In this document: piece by piece, positions 16,901 through 22,900 of the stretch
How positions within the stretch are numbered: the first letter of the stretch is position 1
Layout: the number at the start of each line of letters is the position of its first letter
From: CAZJNX01 sp964547415
Lineage (GTDB): Bacteria > Pseudomonadota > Alphaproteobacteria > Rhizobiales > Amorphaceae
Direction of reading: 5' to 3'
Length of the DNA: 25,142 bases
Assembly: GCA_964547415.1 (NCBI GenBank)
Contig: CAZJNX010000043.1
Location: forward strand, 1-25,142
Position numbers and translations under genes: made by a program
Notes under the pieces: model-generated
Databases searched by the model: none
What the model saw: only the letters and a program-made list of their open reading frames with translations
Told to the model about the DNA's origin: nothing

Positions 16901-19900
16901 CCCGCCGATGTCCAGCAGGTCCACGTTGCGGTCGAAGCCCGGGCCGCGGGCGTCGTTCGCCACGTCCGACGCAGCCGGCGCGCGGTCGAGAGCGGGATTG
17001 GACAGCGACGGCAGGAGGGCGACCGTCGGAACCGGCCCGCCGTTGTCGGCGAGTGCACCGCCGCCCGTCGCCTGGTTGATCTCGGCGAAGACGGCCGCCG
17101 CATCGCCGCCGACGAGGCTCGCCTCGTCGAGGTTTGTGTTTGCCGAGGTGTTGAGATCGCCGTTGGCGTTGCCGACGAGGAGGCTTCCTTCGATCCATCC
17201 GCTCTGCGGCGCGCCCTCCAGGTAGATGCCACCGGTGTCCTGCGCGGAATTGCCGGTGACGGTCGCCCGGGCAAGGGTGATCTGTGCATCGTCGTCGACG
17301 TAAATACCACCACCGGTCTCGCTTGCGGTGTTGCCGACGATGCTCGTCTGGACGACCTCGGCCGGTGCAACCGTGTCCTCAACGAAGAGGCCGCTGCCTC
17401 GGATCGCCACGTTGTTCGCGATCAGGCCGTCCTCGATGGTGAAAGTGCCGTCGAGGACGTACACGCCGCCACCGGAGACCTCGGCGATGTTGCCCGCGAT
17501 CACGCCGCCGGTCACCGTCAGCGCCGCCTTGTTCGCAATCAGCCCGCCGCCCACGACGGCGGTGTTGCCCGCGATCACGCCGCCGGTGAGCGTCAGCGCC
17601 GCGCCGTCCGGGACGGCCACGCCGCCGCCTATGGCGGCGGTGTTGCCCGCGATCACGCCGCCGGTGACCGTCAGTGCCGCGCCGGGCCTGACGTCTAGCC
17701 CGCCGCCCGTCTCGTCGGTCCGGCCCCCCGTCACCGTGAGGTCTTCCAGCACGACGGGACCGCCGTCGAAGATGAACGGGCGCACGTTGTCGTCTGCGTT
17801 CTGGTTCGCGGCCGCGTCGGTCACCGTGACGTCGCCCTCTCCGTCCCCGTCGAGGTCGATGACGGTGGTCAGGTCGTCGCCGTTCGCGTCGCCGCTCACG
17901 GTGATGCGGCCGTCGCCGTCGACGGTGAGGCCGTCCGGGTCAACGTCGCCGTCGAGGGTGATGGTCCGCGACAGGCGGATCGTCCCTTCGAGGTCGTCGG
18001 CGAAGGTGACGGTGTCGGGCCCGTTTCCGTCGATGAGACGGGCGTAGACCTCCACCGCCTCGCGCAGGGAGATCTCCCCGTCCGTCGGGTCCACCACGTC
18101 GAGAAGGGTCGTCACCGCGAGCGACGGTGCCTCGGGCGCGTCGTCTTCCTGCAGCTCGTAGGCGCCGATGTCCCGCCCGTCCTCGTTGTCTTCCGGGTTC
18201 GCGATGAAGGGGATGTCGAAGGCGCCTTCGCCCCGGGCGTCGGACCGACCCGTGCCGGGCCCGGCCTGGTCGAGGGCCGGGTTGGCGGCGTCGGCCAGAA
18301 GCGCGACCGTCGGGACCGGACCGCCGTTGTCCGACAGGCGACCGCCGCGCGTCGTCAAATCGGTTGTGGCAAACACGTCCCCTGGCGCCGCATCGCCGAA
18401 GGTCAGGCTGTTCTCGATCGTCTCCGTGCCATCGAAATCGATGTCGGGGCTCTCGGTGTCGCCCGCGTTGCCGAGGACGATGGAGCTCCGCACCGTGAGG
18501 GCGTTCTCGCCGTTGCCGCCGGCGAGGCCGCCGGCCGCGTCGAGGTCGGCTTCGTTGCCGGTGACGGTGCTGTTGATGACTTCCGCCGACTCGCGCGCGA
18601 AGACGCCGCCGGCGGATGCCGCCACGTTGTTCGCGACGGTCGCGTTGTCGAGGACCGCCGCGCGCGCATTGACGCCGCCGCCCGACGCGTTCTCGCCGTC
18701 GGCCCGGTTGCCGGCCACGGTGCTGTCGCGGAGGGTGACGCGGTCGCCGTAGACGCCGCCGCCACCCGCACCGTTCGGCGTGACCGCGTTGTCCGCCACC
18801 GTCACGCGCTCGAGGATCACCTCTGTGCCCTCGCCGCCGAAGATGCCGCCGCCGTTGCCGCCCCGGTCGTCGCCGGTGACGAAGCCGCCGGTGACGGTGA
18901 GGTCCTGGAAGGTCGCGGTGGTATCCCCGGCCTCCACGATGAAGGCGCGCCGCGCGTCTTGAGGGTTTGCGCCCACGGGCGGCGCCGTCGTCCAAATTCC
19001 GTCCCCGTCCGCGTTGGCGTCGACCACGAGGCCGCCCTGCACGGCCGAGCCGTCGATGGTCAGCGTCCGGTCGATCACGAGGGCGCCGTCCGCCCCGAGG
19101 GAGATGACTTCCGGACCGTCCGGGTCGTCCTCCGCAAGGGCGAAGCCGACGGTGTCCGCCTCGAGGGTGGCGGCGTAGGCGATGGCCTCGCGCAGGGAGA
19201 TCTCCCCGTCGGTCGGGTCCACCACGTCCTCGGTGGTGGTGACGAAAGTGGAGGGGTCCTCGAAGGCCTCGGCGAGTTCGAAGGCGCCGAGGTCCTGGAT
19301 GCCCTCGCCGTTCTCCACGTTCGGCAAGTCGACGGCGCGGGGGAACTGTAAGTCCGCCGGGAAGCCGCCGAAGCGTCCGTCGGTCGCAAGGTCCGGGTTG
19401 GGGTCGGCCCGGTCGAGCGCGGGGTTGCCGACGAACGGCGCGAGCGGGACGGAGGGGAGCGTCAGGACCCCGTTTTCGAGATCGACCTCTCCGGGGTCGA
19501 CCCGGCCGCCTCCGGTGTCCCCGTCGATCTCGGCGAAGACCGTTTCCGGCAGCGGGCCCTCCGCGCCGCCGACGATGTTGGGCCCCGTTTCCGTGAAGAT
19601 ACCGATGAGCTCGAAGCCGGTGTTGCCGAGCACGATGCTGCGCGACAGCTCCGCCAACGCAGGAGATACGGTCGTGAAGATGCCGCCCCCTTCTTCCGCC
19701 TGGTTGCCGGTGATCGTCGTGCTGTCGATGACAGCAGACCCGTTATCGACGAAGATGCCGCCGCCCCGGCTGGCCGTGTTGCCGGCGATAGTGACGTTCG
19801 TCACCGAAGCCTCGCCCGCGATCGCGATCGCGCCGCCGGCGTCCATGTCCGCACGGTTGCCGAGGAAGGCGCTGGTCTCCACCACCACCGACGTGTCCGC

Positions 19901-22900
19901 GCCCACCCAGAGGCCGCCACCTGGGGAATCAATGGCGGTATTGTCCGTCAGCGTGATCCGTTCGAACCGGACCGCGCCGTCGCCCGCCGCGTCGTCGGCC
20001 ACGACGGCGAGGCCGCCGCCCGACGTAGCCGCGAGGTTGTTCTCGAAGACGGTGTCGTCCACGGGCGCATCGTTGATGCCGCCAGCCACGTAGTAGAGCC
20101 CGCCGCCCAGATCAGCCGCCACGTTGTCGATGAAGCGGAGGTCGGTGATGAGGGGTGGCAATTCATTGCCCGCTTGAACTTCTGGCGGCAGGCCCACCGG
20201 CGTCTCGAGGTGCGCGCCGCCCCCGTTATCCGCCTGGTTGCCCTCGAAGGTGGTCCGCTCCAGGAACAGGGGGAAATCCGATGACCCCTGGACGAAGCTG
20301 AGCCCGCCGCCGTCCCCGACGGCCTCGTTCCCCTGGAAGCTTGAATCTTGAACGTTTACGGATTCGGGCGCGTCAAGACGCATGCCGCCGCCGTCGCCGC
20401 CGGCCGAGTTGTCCACGAACGAGACGCCACCGTCGCCGTAGCTGCCGCCGTAGTCCGCCAATCTGACGTCGGAGCCGGGCGCGCCGTAGAGGCCGCCGCC
20501 GTTGCCCAGGGCCTCGCTGTCGCGAATCGTGGTGTTGCCGAGCTGGAGGGTCGCGTCCGATCCCACGTGGATCGCGCCGCCGTTCCCGGTCGTGAAGCCG
20601 TCCGTGAAGGTGAGGCCGCCGATCTGCAGGGTGCCGCTCACCACGTCGAGGATGCGCGCGTCCTCGCCGCCGCTCAGGGTGACGCGCCCCTCGCCGACGA
20701 TCCGCACGAACGGGTCCCCCGGATAGTCGCCGCCGTCGAACGCCAGCGTCTCGTTCAGGAGCAGCGTGACCGGCTCCTGATCGGTGCCGAAAAGGTCATC
20801 GGCGAAGGTGATCTCGACGAGACGGTTCACGTCGAGATCTCCCTCGATGAAGCGGGCGTAAAGGAGCGCCTCGCGCAGGGAGACCTCCCCGTCGGTGGCG
20901 TCCACCACGTCCTCGGTGGTGGTCACCTCCGTGGACGGTTCCTCGAACGCTTCGTTCACCTCGTAGGCGCCGATGTCCCGGCCGTCGCCGCCCTCGGCGT
21001 TCGGCACGGTCGGCTGGTCGACGACGGGCACGCCCCGTGCGTCCACGTCCGGCGTGAGATTGGTGGGGACGGCGCCGTCGATGGCCGGGTTGTCCACCGC
21101 CGCCCGGAGCGGGATCGTCGGGATCGCCCCGGTCTCGTCGAGGACGCCGGCAAGGGCCGTGTTGGGGCCGGCGAAGATCTCCCGCGTCGCCGCGAACACG
21201 CCCTCGGCGGTCACGCCCGGCGCGGCGCCGGTCAGCGCGTTCACCACCTCGAGGGTCGTGCCGGGCCGCGCGGCGATCTCGTTGTTCGCGCCCTCGGCGG
21301 CGGCCTCCACGTTCCCGAGGACGATGGTGTTCGAGACCGTGAGGGTGCCGGCGTCGAGGAAGACGCCGCCCACGCCGCCGTTCGCCACGTTGCCCGACAC
21401 GGTGCTGCTCTCGAGCGTCGCCGTGCCGGCTTTGATCAGGATACCGCCGCCGTTGAGCGCGGTGTTGTCGGCGACGGTGGCGTTGACGGTCGTGAGCGTT
21501 CCGCCGGACGTGAAGATGCCGCCGCCGTCGGCGGTGGGGATGTCAAACGCGGACGAAGGAACCGCGTTGCCGATGATCGCGACGTCGGTGAACGTGCCGT
21601 CGCCGAAGAGCGCGACGCCGCCGCCGTTCGCGGCGTTACCCTCGGTGGCGTTGTCCCGCACGACGGTGTCGACGAGGTTCACCGTCGTGCCCGCCTCGCC
21701 GAGGAGGCCGCCGCCCGCGCCGTCCGCGCCGTCGGCGTCCGTGCGGCCGCCGGTAAGGGTGAGGCCGGTGAGGGTGGCGACCGTCCCGTCGCCCTCCACG
21801 CGGATCACGCGGCGCGCGTCGCCGATGTCGCCGAAGGTGTCGGGATCGCCGTCCCCGTCCGCGTCGGCGTCGATGGTGATGCCGTTGCTCGTCCCGGCGG
21901 CGTCGATGGCGAGCGTCGCGCCGATCACGAGCTCGCCGTCCGCACCGAGGGTGATGACCCCGTCGGCCTGTTCCTCCTCGTCGAGGTCGAAGGTGACGGT
22001 GCTGTCCTGGTCGGGCAGGCGCGCGTAGACGATGGCCTCGCGCAGGGAGATCTCCCCGTCGATCAGGTCGACGGTGTCCTCGAGGGTCGTGACCACCGTC
22101 GAGGGCGTCTCTGGGATCAGCTCGAAGGCGCCGAGGTCGCGCGGGGTCGCCTCGCGACCCGCCACGACGGCGGTCGCCTCGTTGCCGTTGGCGTCCGCGG
22201 CGGTGCCCGCGTCGGGCCCGACGGCGGCGCGGTCGAGGGCCGGGTTGTCGAAGACGGGCGCGAGCGGCACCACCTGGATCGGCTCGCCGTCGTCGAGGAC
22301 GAGGTTGCCCTCCGCGTCGAGCGCGAACACCGTCCCGAGATCGGGCGCGACGATGTCCTCGTCGGAAACGTCGATCGATCCGAGCCCGACGATGTTGGGC
22401 CCGTTCCGGACGATGGCCTCGCCCACCGCGAGCTGGTCGGACCCGGCGGTCACGATGGAGGCGACGAGCGTCCCGACGCCGTCGACGCCGAGGGCGGGGT
22501 CGCCCGAGATCGTGTTCTCCGCGACCGTCACGTTCACGAGGGTGTTCTCGCCCTGCCCACCGTCGGCGGTGATGGCGCCGGTGACGTTCTGTGCCTGTCC
22601 GTCCACATCAACGTTCGTGCGCACCACCGTCACGTTCTCGAGGAGCGCGTTGCGCACGAACACGGAGGCGCCGGAGAAACCCGTTGCGCCGACCGCGACG
22701 TCCGTCCCGTCCACCGTCACGTTCCGCAGCACCGCCTGCTCGTCGCCTAACGCGGAGACGGCGACGGCACCGCCCGCGACCCCGTCGCCGACCGCCGCGC
22801 TGCCCAGGATGTTGACGTCCTCGATCGTCACGGGGCCGCGCGTGTTGACGGACAGCGTGCCGCCGACCACCTGGCCGGTCGACCCCGCGATCGCCCGGTT

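Noticed and set aside
17489..17690. Regularly spaced repeats that could suggest a CRISPR array
   Set aside because: The repeats are in frame, encode beta-helix rungs, the spacers are also similar to each other, and no cas gene is present.
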